Made by a program: the position numbers and the translations under genes. From assembly GCA_025141015.1 (NCBI GenBank), contig CP081098.1:1122501-1186500 (forward strand): a stretch of DNA of 64,000 nucleotides, written 5' to 3'. Of the stretch, positions 26,951 through 36,417 are shown one piece after another. Position 1 is the first letter of the stretch. The number at the start of each line of letters is the position of its first letter. Below the pieces are notes generated by a model, which worked only from the letters and a program-made list of their open reading frames with translations, did no database searches and had not been told where the DNA came from. Source of the DNA: Rhodobacteraceae bacterium M382 (GTDB lineage Bacteria > Pseudomonadota > Alphaproteobacteria > Rhodobacterales > Rhodobacteraceae).

Positions 26951-27166
26951 ATGGCCAACAATGACTGGATACTGGACGTACTGGTGGATCTGAAATCCTT
27001 TGCATCTGCAAACGGGTTGGGGGTCCTGGCCGAACAGCTGGATGACACCATGCTGATAGCGGCAGCCGAAATCGCGTCCGTCAGGGATGGAGCTGTCAAC
27101 AGCTATGGCGAACAAAGCCCGCTTGGATCGCATATTGGAAGAAATGGAAGCCACCGAAGCGCTTGA
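26951..27166 (+). CDS. Small conserved-looking protein overlapping the start of luxR
   Basis: A 71-residue protein, MANNDWILDVLVDLKSFASA, then NGLGVLAEQLDDTMLIAAAE and a Ser/Gly-rich end. The helical first 50 residues look genuinely coding, and I recall similar short proteins before roseobacter luxR genes. It overlaps luxR by 62 bp in another frame, so translation may be coupled. ATG 26951 is preferred over 26942. The function is unknown. Confidence 0.6.
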   Translation: MANNDWILDVLVDLKSFASANGLGVLAEQLDDTMLIAAAEIASVRDGAVNSYGEQSPLGSHIGRNGSHRSA

Positions 27167-27824
27167 AGGGCTTCAGGCTGCTACGGAAAAGCTGCGCGAT
27201 GCGTTTGGGGTCGATCATATCGTCTACCATTGGGTCGACAGCGCAGGCGATCAATATGGGTGTGGCACCTATCAGCCGGACTGGGTGCAACGGTATCTCG
27301 ATCAGAGCTATCTGCGTATAGATCCGGTGATCACGGGGTGTTTTCAACGCTTTCATCCGGTGGATTGGAAGCGGCTGGATTGGTCCACGAAACACGCACG
27401 GGTGTTTCTGGCGGACGCCCTGAAACACGGGGTTGGGAATCAGGGGTATTCGATTCCCATCCGCGGACCAAACGGACAGTTTGCCTTGTTCACGGCGAAC
27501 CATACCTGCGACGATGACGCCTGGGCAAAGTTCATCGAAAAGTTCAGCCGGGACCTGATTCTGATCGCGCATTATTTTAACAGCAAAGCGTTGGAGTTCG
27601 AACCCAACCGGCAACCCGAGCAATCCCGTGCGCTGTCCCCGCGTGAGGTGGACGCCATGACATTGTTGGCGATGGGCTATAGCCGCGCGCAGGTTGCCAA
27701 TACGCTGGCGATCTCTGAGCACACTCTGCGCGTGTACATCGAAAGTGCCCGATTCAAGCTGGGTGCCATGAACACAACACATGCCATTGCCCGCGCGATG
27801 AGCCGTGGTCTGATTGTGGTTTAA
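27105..27824 (+). CDS. LuxR-family quorum-sensing regulator
   Basis: A 239-residue protein: an N-terminal autoinducer-binding domain with the ligand-pocket pattern W..RY....Y..IDP followed by a later W (as in TraR/LuxR), and a C-terminal GerE-type helix-turn-helix (SPREVDAMTLLAMGYSRAQV, then ANTLAISEHTLRVYIESARFK split over two helices). It should bind an acyl-homoserine lactone made by the LuxI encoded 82 bp downstream. ATG 27105 has GGAG 12 nt upstream; ATG 27087 is the alternative. Confidence 0.92.
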   Translation: MANKARLDRILEEMEATEALEGLQAATEKLRDAFGVDHIVYHWVDSAGDQYGCGTYQPDWVQRYLDQSYLRIDPVITGCFQRFHPVDWKRLDWSTKHARVFLADALKHGVGNQGYSIPIRGPNGQFALFTANHTCDDDAWAKFIEKFSRDLILIAHYFNSKALEFEPNRQPEQSRALSPREVDAMTLLAMGYSRAQVANTLAISEHTLRVYIESARFKLGAMNTTHAIARAMSRGLIVV

Positions 27825-27906
27825 CGCGGCGGTCGCTGTTGTAGGCAGAAATTAACCATTGCTGTTCCATGTTTGTTCCCACGTTGGATGACAAGGGGAC
27901 AAGCTC

Positions 27907-28545
27907 ATGCTGCGCTATATTTACGCAAACGACCTGCACAGATTTCCAAAACTGGCCCGCTCGATGTTTCAGGACCGCGCCGATCAATTCCGCACCCGTT
28001 TGGGGTGGGAAGTCACGGTAGACGAAAACGGCGAAGAGCGGGACCAATATGATGACCTCAATCCGCTGTATGTGATTTGGGAGCAGGCAGACGGCACGCA
28101 TGGTGGTTCGATGCGTTTCCTGCCGACCACCGGTCGCGTGATGATCAATGAAATCTTTGGCCACCTGACGGGGGGGGCTCCGATTTGCAGCCCCTTGATC
28201 TGGGAATGCACCCGGTTCTGTCTGGCCCGCGATGCCGGGGGCAATATTGCCGGTGCGTTGATGTTGGCGGGCGGTGAAATCATGCGGAATTTTGGGGTCA
28301 AACATTTTGCCGGTGTGTTCGACAAACGCATGGTGCGGATCTATCGCGCCATCGGATCGTCGCCCGAAATCCTGGGAACCGAAGGCGAGGGGCGAGACCA
28401 GATTAATGTTGGTCTGTGGGAGTTTACCCCGGACAGCTATGAGGTTGTCGCCAAACGTTGTGGCATCCCGACCGACGTGTCGCAACGCTGGTTCGATCAG
28501 TCCTTTGGCTATGTGGCCGAGCAGCCGTTGCCAATGTCGGCCTGA
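27907..28545 (+). CDS. Acyl-homoserine-lactone synthase (LuxI family)
   Basis: A 212-residue protein with the conserved LuxI residues in order: the R/F/W group in FRTRLGW, the Asp pair in DQYDDLNP, GSMRFLPT, and the E/R pair in WECTRFC. It makes an N-acyl-homoserine lactone from S-adenosylmethionine and an acyl carrier protein; the acyl chain cannot be predicted. It pairs with the upstream luxR. I find no clear lux box in the 82-bp gap. Confidence 0.93.
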   Translation: MLRYIYANDLHRFPKLARSMFQDRADQFRTRLGWEVTVDENGEERDQYDDLNPLYVIWEQADGTHGGSMRFLPTTGRVMINEIFGHLTGGAPICSPLIWECTRFCLARDAGGNIAGALMLAGGEIMRNFGVKHFAGVFDKRMVRIYRAIGSSPEILGTEGEGRDQINVGLWEFTPDSYEVVAKRCGIPTDVSQRWFDQSFGYVAEQPLPMSA

Positions 28546-28618
28546 CGGCCCGGGCGCGGGGCGATATTAATGGGGGGAGCCACTGGTACCCCCCCGCAAG
28601 CGGTTGTAGGGTCGCGCC

Positions 28619-30154
28619 ATGACCGAGACCCCCAAGCCCCTAGTCCAGTTTTCCGATGATCAGGCCGCCGCATATGATGCGGTGACAGACATGTTGCGTC
28701 AGGCCGGTGTGGACCTGGACGACGGATTGTTGCAACCCCCGCGGGGGGAGGCCGGAGTCATGGCATTGGTCGGCAAGGCGGGGTCGGGCAAGACGCTGTT
28801 GCTGGCCCAGCTTTACAAGGCATTGGCGGACGCTGGGGTCGACATCGTTTCGGGGGATTACGAAAGCCGCAAAAAGGGCGAGCGCCGCACCCTGGCGGTA
28901 TTGGCCCCGACCAACAAGGCGGCGAGCGTGCTGCGCCTGCGCGGGGTTCCCGCGACAACGATCCATCGGATTCTGTATACTCCGGTCTATGACCCGGAAT
29001 ACGAACGCATTGCCGAATGGCTGGCCGGGAATGGCGATAGACCCGAAATCGAAGGGCTGAGCGAAGAAGCGTTGAACAGGGCGGTCGCCTTTTACGAAAA
29101 GAACAAATCCATGCCCGGTGCGCTGGCTGCTGCCGGGCTGCGTGGCTCGGATTTCATCACCGGCTGGAAGCGGCGCGAAGAGCCGCTGGACATCGGGTTT
29201 GTCGATGAATCATCCATGCTGGATGATCGGCAGTTTGACGACCTGAAAGAGATTTTTCCAACGTTGCTGTTGTTTGGGGATCCGGCACAATTGGCCCCGG
29301 TCAACCAATCCGGTGCCATGGTCTTTGATGCGCTGCCGGACGACCGCAAGCTGGAACTGAAGCGGGTGCACAGGCAGGATGCGGACAACCCGATTCTGGA
29401 CCTCGCACATGCGCTGGCGGATCCACAGCTGGAATTTCACGATTTTGAGCAGATGATCGAAGACAGTGCGCGCCGCGATGATCGGGTGGTTTGGGGGCAA
29501 CGGGTCGAAGTTGACCTGATGGCCCGCAGCCCGGTTCTGGTCTGGCGCAATGCCACACGAATACGTCTGATCAACGCCTTTCGCAAAGTCTATGGCGCGC
29601 CCGAAGATGCGCTGATGGAGGGGGAGCCGCTGATCTGTGACGGGATCGAACTGCCGCTGAAACACCGCAAGAAACGTCTCGATCTCGAGGCGCGGGGCCT
29701 GATCAAGGGCGCACAGGTCATCTATCTCGGTCCCGGACGCAAACCGGGGTTTTCACGATTGCACGTGATGGGGGCCGAGGATCCGCAGGTCAGCGCCGCA
29801 TCCATCGTAAAAATCGAAATGCCGGATGAAGAAGAACCGTTTATCCCCTATGCCGCGCGGATGGGAGCGACGTTCCTGCATGGCGCGGCGGTGACCATTC
29901 ACAAGGCCCAGGGATCCCAATGGGGGACGGTTCAGGTCTTTGCCCCGGATCTGTATGCAGCAGCCCGTATGGGGCGTGTAGAGGCCGGACAGCCATTGTG
30001 GAAACGTCTGGCCTATGTGGCGATAACGCGCGCCGAAGGGCGGCTGATCTGGGTGGTGCGCAATCGATTGTCCAAACCCACATCCAGCTTGCCGGTGGAC
30101 GACCTGCGCGCTGCGGCGACACCGACGTTGAAACTGGAGGCTGAAACCGAATGA
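28619..30154 (+). CDS. RecD-like ATP-dependent DNA helicase (AAA/UvrD-C)
   Basis: A 511-residue superfamily 1B helicase. Walker A GKAGSGKT is near residue 52, followed by motif Ia LAPTNKAASVLR, Walker B FVDESSM, motif III FGDPAQLAPV, motif V TIHKAQGSQW, and motif VI RLAYVAITRAEGRL. Comparable single-chain RecD2-like proteins act in DNA repair or recombination; this one lacks the usual long N-terminal domain. Its stop codon overlaps the next gene by ATGA. Confidence 0.88.
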   Translation: MTETPKPLVQFSDDQAAAYDAVTDMLRQAGVDLDDGLLQPPRGEAGVMALVGKAGSGKTLLLAQLYKALADAGVDIVSGDYESRKKGERRTLAVLAPTNKAASVLRLRGVPATTIHRILYTPVYDPEYERIAEWLAGNGDRPEIEGLSEEALNRAVAFYEKNKSMPGALAAAGLRGSDFITGWKRREEPLDIGFVDESSMLDDRQFDDLKEIFPTLLLFGDPAQLAPVNQSGAMVFDALPDDRKLELKRVHRQDADNPILDLAHALADPQLEFHDFEQMIEDSARRDDRVVWGQRVEVDLMARSPVLVWRNATRIRLINAFRKVYGAPEDALMEGEPLICDGIELPLKHRKKRLDLEARGLIKGAQVIYLGPGRKPGFSRLHVMGAEDPQVSAASIVKIEMPDEEEPFIPYAARMGATFLHGAAVTIHKAQGSQWGTVQVFAPDLYAAARMGRVEAGQPLWKRLAYVAITRAEGRLIWVVRNRLSKPTSSLPVDDLRAAATPTLKLEAETE

Positions 30155-30885
30155 AGACAATCATCGTTACGGGGGCCAGTTCAGGCATAGGTCGATCCGT
30201 TGCAGAGATGTTTCTGGAGCAAGGGTGGCGGGTCGGTCTGCTGGCCCGACGCAAGAGCGTGCTGGACGAGATTGCCGCCGATCACCCGCAGGCCATTGTT
30301 CTGGCTGCGGATGTCACCGATCCGCTGGCCGTGCAGGAGGCTTTTGACAGCTTTGTCGCCCAGGCGGGCCGATTGGATGTCCTGTTCAACAATGCAGGGA
30401 TCTTTACCGCAGGCGGGACCATTGATGAAATCGCGCTGGAGGATTGGTATGCCTCGGTCAATGTGAACCTGAACGGCATGTTTCTGGCTGCGCGCGCGGG
30501 GTTTGCCGCGATGCGTCGGCAGACGCCCCAAGGCGGGCGGATCATCAACAATGGGTCAATCGCTGCCTATGTGCCGCGCCCGAATTCGGCCCCCTATGCG
30601 GCCACCAAAAGCGCCGTGACTGGTCTGACCCGCAGCCTGTCTCTGGATGGGCGGGCGTTCAATATCGCCTGTGGTCAGATCGATATTGGCAATGCGCGAA
30701 CCCCGATGGTCGAAGAGCTGGGACACCGCGCTTTGGAGCAGGATCCATCGGCAGAGCCGCAACAGACGATGGCGGTCGAAGATGCCGCCCGATCCGTCCT
30801 GCATATGGCTGACCTGCCGCTGGAGGCCAATGTTCAGTTCATGACCGTGATGGCCACCCGGATGCCCTATATCGGACGCGGCTGA
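30151..30885 (+). CDS. Short-chain dehydrogenase/reductase
   Basis: A 244-residue classical SDR: TGASSGIG cofactor loop at residues 7-14, DVTDP after the second strand, NNAG, and the catalytic Ser-Tyr-Lys in NGSIAAYVPRPNSAPYAATK. The residue after beta-2 is Arg-Arg (ARRK), suggesting NADP(H). The substrate is unknown. It overlaps the RecD-like gene by 4 bp (ATGA), so the two are translationally coupled. Confidence 0.88.
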   Translation: MKTIIVTGASSGIGRSVAEMFLEQGWRVGLLARRKSVLDEIAADHPQAIVLAADVTDPLAVQEAFDSFVAQAGRLDVLFNNAGIFTAGGTIDEIALEDWYASVNVNLNGMFLAARAGFAAMRRQTPQGGRIINNGSIAAYVPRPNSAPYAATKSAVTGLTRSLSLDGRAFNIACGQIDIGNARTPMVEELGHRALEQDPSAEPQQTMAVEDAARSVLHMADLPLEANVQFMTVMATRMPYIGRG

Positions 30886-30912
30886 GCGCGCCCGCTCAGC
30901 CTGTGTTCACGT

Positions 30913-31677
30913 TCAACCGTTGCGCAGCAATCGGAAGGCCGCCGAAGCACCCCAGCCGGCTGCAATGGCGATCGCCAGGGACATCAGCCCATACCAGAAC
31001 GGCTGTTCGCGCGACATATTGAACAGGATCCGTTCCAATCCGACTTTGCGGACGTCGATCACGGTTTCATATTGCGACACGACCTGGCCTTCGCGTGTCA
31101 GGTAGATCCGTGCAGAGTAATCGCCTTCGGTCAGATCTGCGGGCATGTCGATTGCGGTGCGAAACAGGGTTTGCTGATCGACCGCGACGGTGTTTTCACG
31201 CACCGAGTATAGCCCGCGATCTGCGCGGATGCGCACCACGGCATCGGCAAAATCCTGAGCGCCACGAATATGCATGGCGGCACCAACCGATCGGATCGCC
31301 CGTTCGATCGACACCCGATAGCGCAGATCTTCGGTGTCGGTCAGCACCTGTTTGAAGGGGGCGCTGGTGGCGACGGCGTAAAAGCTGGGCGCAGAATCGA
31401 CCAGAACGGAATCCACATTGACCCAGATTCCCAGTTTCTTTTCCTTGCGCCTGACCGTTACCGGGTGGGCCGGTCCCGAAACAGTCACCACGACCTCCAG
31501 CGGTGGACCATCGGGAATCGGTGTTTCCCGTTTGACCGCGCCAAAGATCAGAATTTCGGAGCCATCGAATGTGGCGGTGATCGCCACGCGGTCCTGGCTG
31601 AGGCCCAGCACCACTTCTTCCTGAGCGGAGGCAATCGGGGCAAACAGCAGGGCGACAACCAGCAAGACATAGCGCAT
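30913..31677 (-). CDS. TIGR02186-type exported protein paired with a TSUP transporter
   Basis: A 254-residue protein: signal peptide MRYVLLVVALLFAPIASAQE, a beta-rich periplasmic domain (LGLSQDRVAITATFDGSEI), and a C-terminal membrane helix LMSLAIAIAAGWGASAAFRL. TIGR02186 proteins occur almost only next to TSUP exporters in alphaproteobacteria and probably assist sulfite or organosulfonate export. It starts 2 bp past the stop codon of the TSUP gene. The converging SDR gene ends 28 bp away. Confidence 0.82.
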   Translation of the reverse strand: MRYVLLVVALLFAPIASAQEEVVLGLSQDRVAITATFDGSEILIFGAVKRETPIPDGPPLEVVVTVSGPAHPVTVRRKEKKLGIWVNVDSVLVDSAPSFYAVATSAPFKQVLTDTEDLRYRVSIERAIRSVGAAMHIRGAQDFADAVVRIRADRGLYSVRENTVAVDQQTLFRTAIDMPADLTEGDYSARIYLTREGQVVSQYETVIDVRKVGLERILFNMSREQPFWYGLMSLAIAIAAGWGASAAFRLLRNG

Positions 31678-31679
31678 GA

Positions 31680-32600
31680 TCAATGTCCCCCGGAGGCGCC
31701 GAGCGAAAACAGCTCGGACGGCATCAGCAGGAGTTCCAGAGCCAGTTTCCCGCAGACCACAAGAACCATCAGAGCCAGCAGAACACGAAGCTGTTCTGCC
31801 TTGAGATACACACCGATCCGGGTGCCGATCTGGGCACCAATGACGCCGCCGACCAGCAGCAAAACGGCCAGAACGATATCAACCGTATAGTTCGTCGTGG
31901 CGTGCAGCATGGTTGTGAAAGCGGTAACCATGATGATCTGGAACAGCGACGTGCCCACAACCACCTTGGTCGGCATTCCGAGGATGTAGATCATCGCAGG
32001 AACCATGATGAAGCCACCGCCGACACCCATGATGGCGGCCAGGATACCCACGGCAATGCCCACCAGGATGGGGGGGATGACCGAAATGTACAGGCCCGAC
32101 GTGCGAAACCGCATCTTGAAGGGCAGGGCATGAACCCAGCCGCGCTGGCGGCGGGGGGCAGGCGCAGCCCCGGTTTTCTTGGCCTTGCGGATGGCGTTCA
32201 AGCTTTCGATGAACATCAACCCGCCGACGATGCCCAGGAACACGACGTAACACAATTTGACCAGCAGATCGACCTGACCCAGCGCCTTGAGATAGTTGAA
32301 CACAACCACCCCGATGGCCGCGCCGATCAGACCTCCGACCTGTAGGACCAACCCCATCTTTATGTCGACCGTTCGTCGTTTGAAATGTGCCAGAACGCCG
32401 GAAAACGACGAAGCCACAATCTGGTTCGCTTCGGTTGCCACAGCCACAGCCGGGGGGATGCCGATAAAGAACAGCAACGGGGTCATCAGAAAGCCACCGC
32501 CAACACCAAACATGCCGGAAAGAACACCGACCATGCCGCCCAGACCGAGCAGCAGGAATGCGTTGACGGAAACTTCTGCAATGGGGAGGTATATCTGCAT
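31680..32600 (-). CDS. TSUP (TauE/SafE) sulfite exporter family permease
   Basis: A 306-residue membrane protein with about eight transmembrane segments and the duplicated family motif GMFGVGGGFLMTPLLFF and GVGGGFIMVPAMIYIL. In Roseobacter relatives, this pair with TIGR02186 is linked to sulfite export after taurine or sulfonate degradation. No sulfonate catabolic genes are visible in the window. The ATG at 32600 begins MQIYLPIAEVSVNAFLL. Confidence 0.9.
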   Translation of the reverse strand: MQIYLPIAEVSVNAFLLLGLGGMVGVLSGMFGVGGGFLMTPLLFFIGIPPAVAVATEANQIVASSFSGVLAHFKRRTVDIKMGLVLQVGGLIGAAIGVVVFNYLKALGQVDLLVKLCYVVFLGIVGGLMFIESLNAIRKAKKTGAAPAPRRQRGWVHALPFKMRFRTSGLYISVIPPILVGIAVGILAAIMGVGGGFIMVPAMIYILGMPTKVVVGTSLFQIIMVTAFTTMLHATTNYTVDIVLAVLLLVGGVIGAQIGTRIGVYLKAEQLRVLLALMVLVVCGKLALELLLMPSELFSLGASGGH

Positions 32601-32694
32601 GACCCTTGTTAGACTGTTGGGCCGTGCAAAATCAATATGCTATGCCGCCGCGCAGCAAATGGACTGATGCGCGGCGAATAACTGGACTTAACCG

Positions 32695-33663
32695 TCAGCG
32701 TTCCTTGACATAAGGTTCGCCGCCGGCGCGGGGGGGAATGGCCTTGCCGACAAAGCCTGCCAGAATGACAACCGTCAGAATATAGGGCAGCGCATCCATC
32801 ATCTGAACCGGAATGGTAAAACCGCCCAATTCGATGCTTTGGAACCGAAGGGCAACGGCCTGAAGCAGCCCGAACAGCAGACAGGCCGCCATGGCATGCC
32901 AGGGACGCCATTTTGCAAAGATCAGTGCTGCCAGCGCAATGAACCCGCGTCCCGCCGTCATGTCCTTGACAAACCCGGCCTGCAGCGCGGTGGCCAGATA
33001 GGCACCGGCAATGCCGCACAGGACCCCACAGATGGCCACAGCCGCATAGCGCAGCCCGACAACGGACACACCGGCCGTATCCACCGCCGCCGGGTTTTCC
33101 CCGACCGCCCGCAGGCGCAGCCCGAATCGCGTGCGATACAGCACCCACCAGGTGGCCGGGACTGCCAGAAACGCCAGGTAGACCAGGATCGAGTGCCCCG
33201 ATAGCAATTCGGAATAGATCGGGCCGATCACCGGCACATCTGCCATGGCTTCGGCAAAAGGGAACTCAATCGGGGTGAACCGCCCTCCGGTCAACAGAGC
33301 GGGGGTGCGCCCCCCCTGTTTGAACCAGTCCTGGGCCACCAGCACGGTCATGCCCGCCGCGAGAAAATTGATGGCGACGCCTGAAATCAGCTGGTTGCCG
33401 CGAAAAGTGATCGATGCCAGCCCGTGCAGCCCGCTCAGCACCAGAGAGGATGCAATCCCGGCCAACAGGCCCAGCCAGACAGATCCGGTGGTGGCGGCGA
33501 CGGCCGCCGAAAAGAAGGCCGCCATCAGCATCTTGCCTTCGAGCCCGATGTCAAAAATCCCGGCGCGTTCGGAATACAAACCCGCCAGACAGGCCAGCAA
33601 CAACGGGGTCGCCAGACGGATAGTGCTGTCGAACACCTGGATGAGTGTCAGGAAATCCATCAT
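32695..33663 (-). CDS. Nucleoside-type ABC transporter permease 2
   Basis: A 322-residue BPD_transp_2-type permease with eight to nine transmembrane segments: LATPLLLACLAGLYSERAGI, then the coupling-type GRGFIALAALIFAKWRPW. It forms the membrane channel with the permease just upstream. It starts at an ATG overlapping the stop codon of that gene (ATGA). The longer frame from 33792 runs into the upstream gene and is not used. Confidence 0.92.
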   Translation of the reverse strand: MMDFLTLIQVFDSTIRLATPLLLACLAGLYSERAGIFDIGLEGKMLMAAFFSAAVAATTGSVWLGLLAGIASSLVLSGLHGLASITFRGNQLISGVAINFLAAGMTVLVAQDWFKQGGRTPALLTGGRFTPIEFPFAEAMADVPVIGPIYSELLSGHSILVYLAFLAVPATWWVLYRTRFGLRLRAVGENPAAVDTAGVSVVGLRYAAVAICGVLCGIAGAYLATALQAGFVKDMTAGRGFIALAALIFAKWRPWHAMAACLLFGLLQAVALRFQSIELGGFTIPVQMMDALPYILTVVILAGFVGKAIPPRAGGEPYVKER

Positions 33664-34754
33664 GCTTTCCCCCGGCGCAGCATCAGGAACAGTTTTTCGA
33701 TCGGCATCCGCACCATATTGTCCAAGGCACCGGTGAACAGGATAACCAGCGCCTGAATGACCACGATCAATTCGCGTGGGATCGACGTCCACAATGCCAA
33801 TTCAGCGCCACCCTGATAGAGAAACCCAAACAGGATTGCCGCCAGGAACACGCCAAACGGATGAGATCGCCCCATCAGCGCCACGGCAATGCCGATGAAC
33901 CCGGCCCCTTCGGTGGAATTCAGCACCAGCCGTTCGGCTTCGCCCATGACGTTGTTGGTGGCCATCATCCCGGCCAGCCCTCCGGAAATCAGCATGGCGA
34001 TCATGGTGATCTTGACCGGGCTGATCCCGGCATAGAGCGCGCCGGTTTCCGAATGCCCATAGGCGCGGATTTCATATCCCAAGCGGGTGCGCCAGATCAG
34101 CAGCCAAACCGCGACACAGGCCGCAATGGCAACCAGAAAGCTGACGTTTGCTGGCGCGGCTTTGGAGAAGGCAATGCCAAAAGGGGCCAGAATGTCATGC
34201 AGGGTGGGCAGATGTACCGCTTCGGGGAACCGGGCGCTGGCCGGGTCCATGGACCCGACCGGGCGCAGCAGGTTGACCAGAACATAGTTCAGCAATGCGG
34301 CGGCAATGAAGTTGAACATGATCGTAGTGATCACGATGTGGCTGCCGCGTTTGGCCTGAAGATAGGCCGGGATCGCCGCCCAGGCGGCCCCGAATATGGC
34401 GGACCCCAGCGCCGCAAAGATCAGCGCCAGCGACCAATGTGGCCAGGGAATATACAGACAGACCAAAGCGACGCCCAACCCGCCCAGCATCGCCTGTCCT
34501 TCGCCGCCGATGTTGAACATGCGCGCGTGAAAGGCCACGGCCACGGCCAGCCCAGTAAACAGAAAATTGGTCGCGTAATAGAGCGTATAGCCCCACCCAT
34601 AGGTGGATCCCAACGCCCCCGACACCATCAGTTTGACCGCGGCAACCGGGTCTTCGCCGATGCCCAGGATCACCAGCGCCGACAGGAGGGCGGCCAGGAT
34701 CAGGCTGATCAGCGGAATCAGGACCACATCGGCCCATTTTGGCATTACGTCCAT
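33660..34754 (-). CDS. Nucleoside-type ABC transporter permease 1
   Basis: A 364-residue permease with about ten transmembrane segments. Features include AFHARMFNIGGEGQAMLGGL, a conserved motif of the BmpD/NupP-type purine nucleoside permeases, and TEGAGFIGIAVALMGRSHPF. GGAGG lies 10 nt before the ATG at 34754. It follows the ATP-binding gene by 2 bp and overlaps the second permease by 4 bp. Confidence 0.92.
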   Translation of the reverse strand: MDVMPKWADVVLIPLISLILAALLSALVILGIGEDPVAAVKLMVSGALGSTYGWGYTLYYATNFLFTGLAVAVAFHARMFNIGGEGQAMLGGLGVALVCLYIPWPHWSLALIFAALGSAIFGAAWAAIPAYLQAKRGSHIVITTIMFNFIAAALLNYVLVNLLRPVGSMDPASARFPEAVHLPTLHDILAPFGIAFSKAAPANVSFLVAIAACVAVWLLIWRTRLGYEIRAYGHSETGALYAGISPVKITMIAMLISGGLAGMMATNNVMGEAERLVLNSTEGAGFIGIAVALMGRSHPFGVFLAAILFGFLYQGGAELALWTSIPRELIVVIQALVILFTGALDNMVRMPIEKLFLMLRRGKA

Positions 34755-34756
34755 GG

Positions 34757-36286
34757 TCAGGCGGCCTCCCCGGATACACCGGCCATCAACAGGCCCAGCT
34801 CTTTTTCGTCGGTTTCATGAGGCAGGCGTTCGCCCATGACATGCCCGTCAAACATGACCGCGACGCGATCAGACAGCGCCAGGATCTCTTCCAGCTCGAC
34901 CGAGACCAGCAGCACAGCCTTGCCCTGGTCGCGCAGATCCACGATCTGTTTGTGAATGAATTCGATGGCACCGATGTCGACGCCGCGCGTGGGTTGACCG
35001 ACCAGAAGCAATTCGGGATTGCGTTCGATTTCCCGTGCCACGACAATCTTCTGCTGGTTGCCGCCGCTGAAATTCTTGGCCGCGAGCCAGGGATCGGGCG
35101 GGCGGACGTCGAATTTTTCCATCTTGTCAGCAGTGTCGTCGCGCAGGGCCGCGTTGTTCATCAGAATACCGTTCTGGTATTCGGGGGTATGGTGATAGCC
35201 AAAGGCCACATTTTCCCAGGCATGGAAATCCATGATCAGCCCTTCGCGTTGGCGATCCTCGGGCACATGCGCAACATGAGCGCTGCGCCGTGCCTGACCA
35301 TCTGATCCCGGACCCGACAGGGGCAGGGGGTGACCGTTCAGCCGAATGGTCCCGGTGCCATGCTGCATGCCACCCAATACGTTCAACAGTTCGGACTGCC
35401 CGTTGCCGGCAACCCCGGCGATGCCCAGGATTTCTCCGGCGCGGACATTCAGGTTGATCCCTTTGACACGCTCGACACCGGCGTCATCCACCACGCGCAG
35501 GTTTTCAATCTCAAGTACGGGTTTGCCCGGTTTTGCGGGCACTTTGTCAACCCGCAGCAACACCTTGCGGCCCACCATCAGTTCGGCCAGATGTTCGGGG
35601 CTGGTGTCAGATGTTTTGACGGTGGCGGTCATTTCACCGCGTCGCATCACCGACACGGTGTCGGTGGTTTCCATGATCTCGCGCAGCTTGTGGGTAATCA
35701 GGATGATGGTTTTTCCCTCTTCGCGCAGCCGGTGCAGGATGCGAAACAGCTGATCGGCTTCGGCTGGGGTCAGAACCCCGGTGGGTTCGTCCAGGATCAG
35801 AATGTCGGCCTGCCGGTACAGCGCCTTGAGGATTTCGACCCGCTGTTGCATGCCAACGCCGATCTCTTCGATCAGCGCGTCGGGGTCGACGTTCAATTCG
35901 TATTCCGCGGCCAGCTCTTTGAGCGATTTGCGCGCCTTGGCCAGCGACGGGCGCAGCAGGCGGCCATCTTCGGCACCCAGGATGATGTTTTCCAGAACGG
36001 TGAAGTTTTCGACCAGCTTGAAATGCTGGAACACCATGCCGATGCCCGCGGCAATGGCGGCCTGGCTATCGGGGATTTCAGTGCGTTTGCCGTGGATCCA
36101 GACTTCGCCTTTGTCGGCTTTGTAGAACCCGTAGAGAATGCTCATCAGTGTGGATTTGCCGGCACCGTTTTCACCGATGATTCCGTGGATGGTTCCGGGG
36201 GCGACGCTGATAGAGATGTCCTTGTTGGCCTGAACCGGGCCAAAGGCCTTGGAAATGCCTTTCAGCTCAATGGCGGGGGCGGTCAT
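34757..36286 (-). CDS. Nucleoside-type ABC transporter ATP-binding protein (double NBD)
   Basis: A 509-residue protein with two fused nucleotide-binding domains. The first has a normal Walker A (GENGAGKST near residue 38) and DEPTGVLTP. The second has a degenerate Walker A (GVAGNGQSEL, no lysine) but retains SGGNQQK and VGQPTRGVD, as in RbsA- and BmpD-type importers, where only one site hydrolyses well. It powers the two permeases encoded just downstream. Confidence 0.94.
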   Translation of the reverse strand: MTAPAIELKGISKAFGPVQANKDISISVAPGTIHGIIGENGAGKSTLMSILYGFYKADKGEVWIHGKRTEIPDSQAAIAAGIGMVFQHFKLVENFTVLENIILGAEDGRLLRPSLAKARKSLKELAAEYELNVDPDALIEEIGVGMQQRVEILKALYRQADILILDEPTGVLTPAEADQLFRILHRLREEGKTIILITHKLREIMETTDTVSVMRRGEMTATVKTSDTSPEHLAELMVGRKVLLRVDKVPAKPGKPVLEIENLRVVDDAGVERVKGINLNVRAGEILGIAGVAGNGQSELLNVLGGMQHGTGTIRLNGHPLPLSGPGSDGQARRSAHVAHVPEDRQREGLIMDFHAWENVAFGYHHTPEYQNGILMNNAALRDDTADKMEKFDVRPPDPWLAAKNFSGGNQQKIVVAREIERNPELLLVGQPTRGVDIGAIEFIHKQIVDLRDQGKAVLLVSVELEEILALSDRVAVMFDGHVMGERLPHETDEKELGLLMAGVSGEAA

Positions 36287-36417
36287 ATGATGTCCTCGAT
36301 TGGCCAGCGGCCGGATGCAGCCCTGCCGCCCCGGAAATCCCTGTTTTGAAAGGGTTTGCAGGGGGCAAGGTTGCCAGGAAGTGCGAGGCGGACAGGTGCC
36401 CGCCTGCGCGATTCAGA

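Noticed and set aside
33645-34820. 391-codon plus-strand ORF opposite the ABC permease
   Set aside because: Antisense shadow; composition rich in Q, H and R, without recognisable domains.
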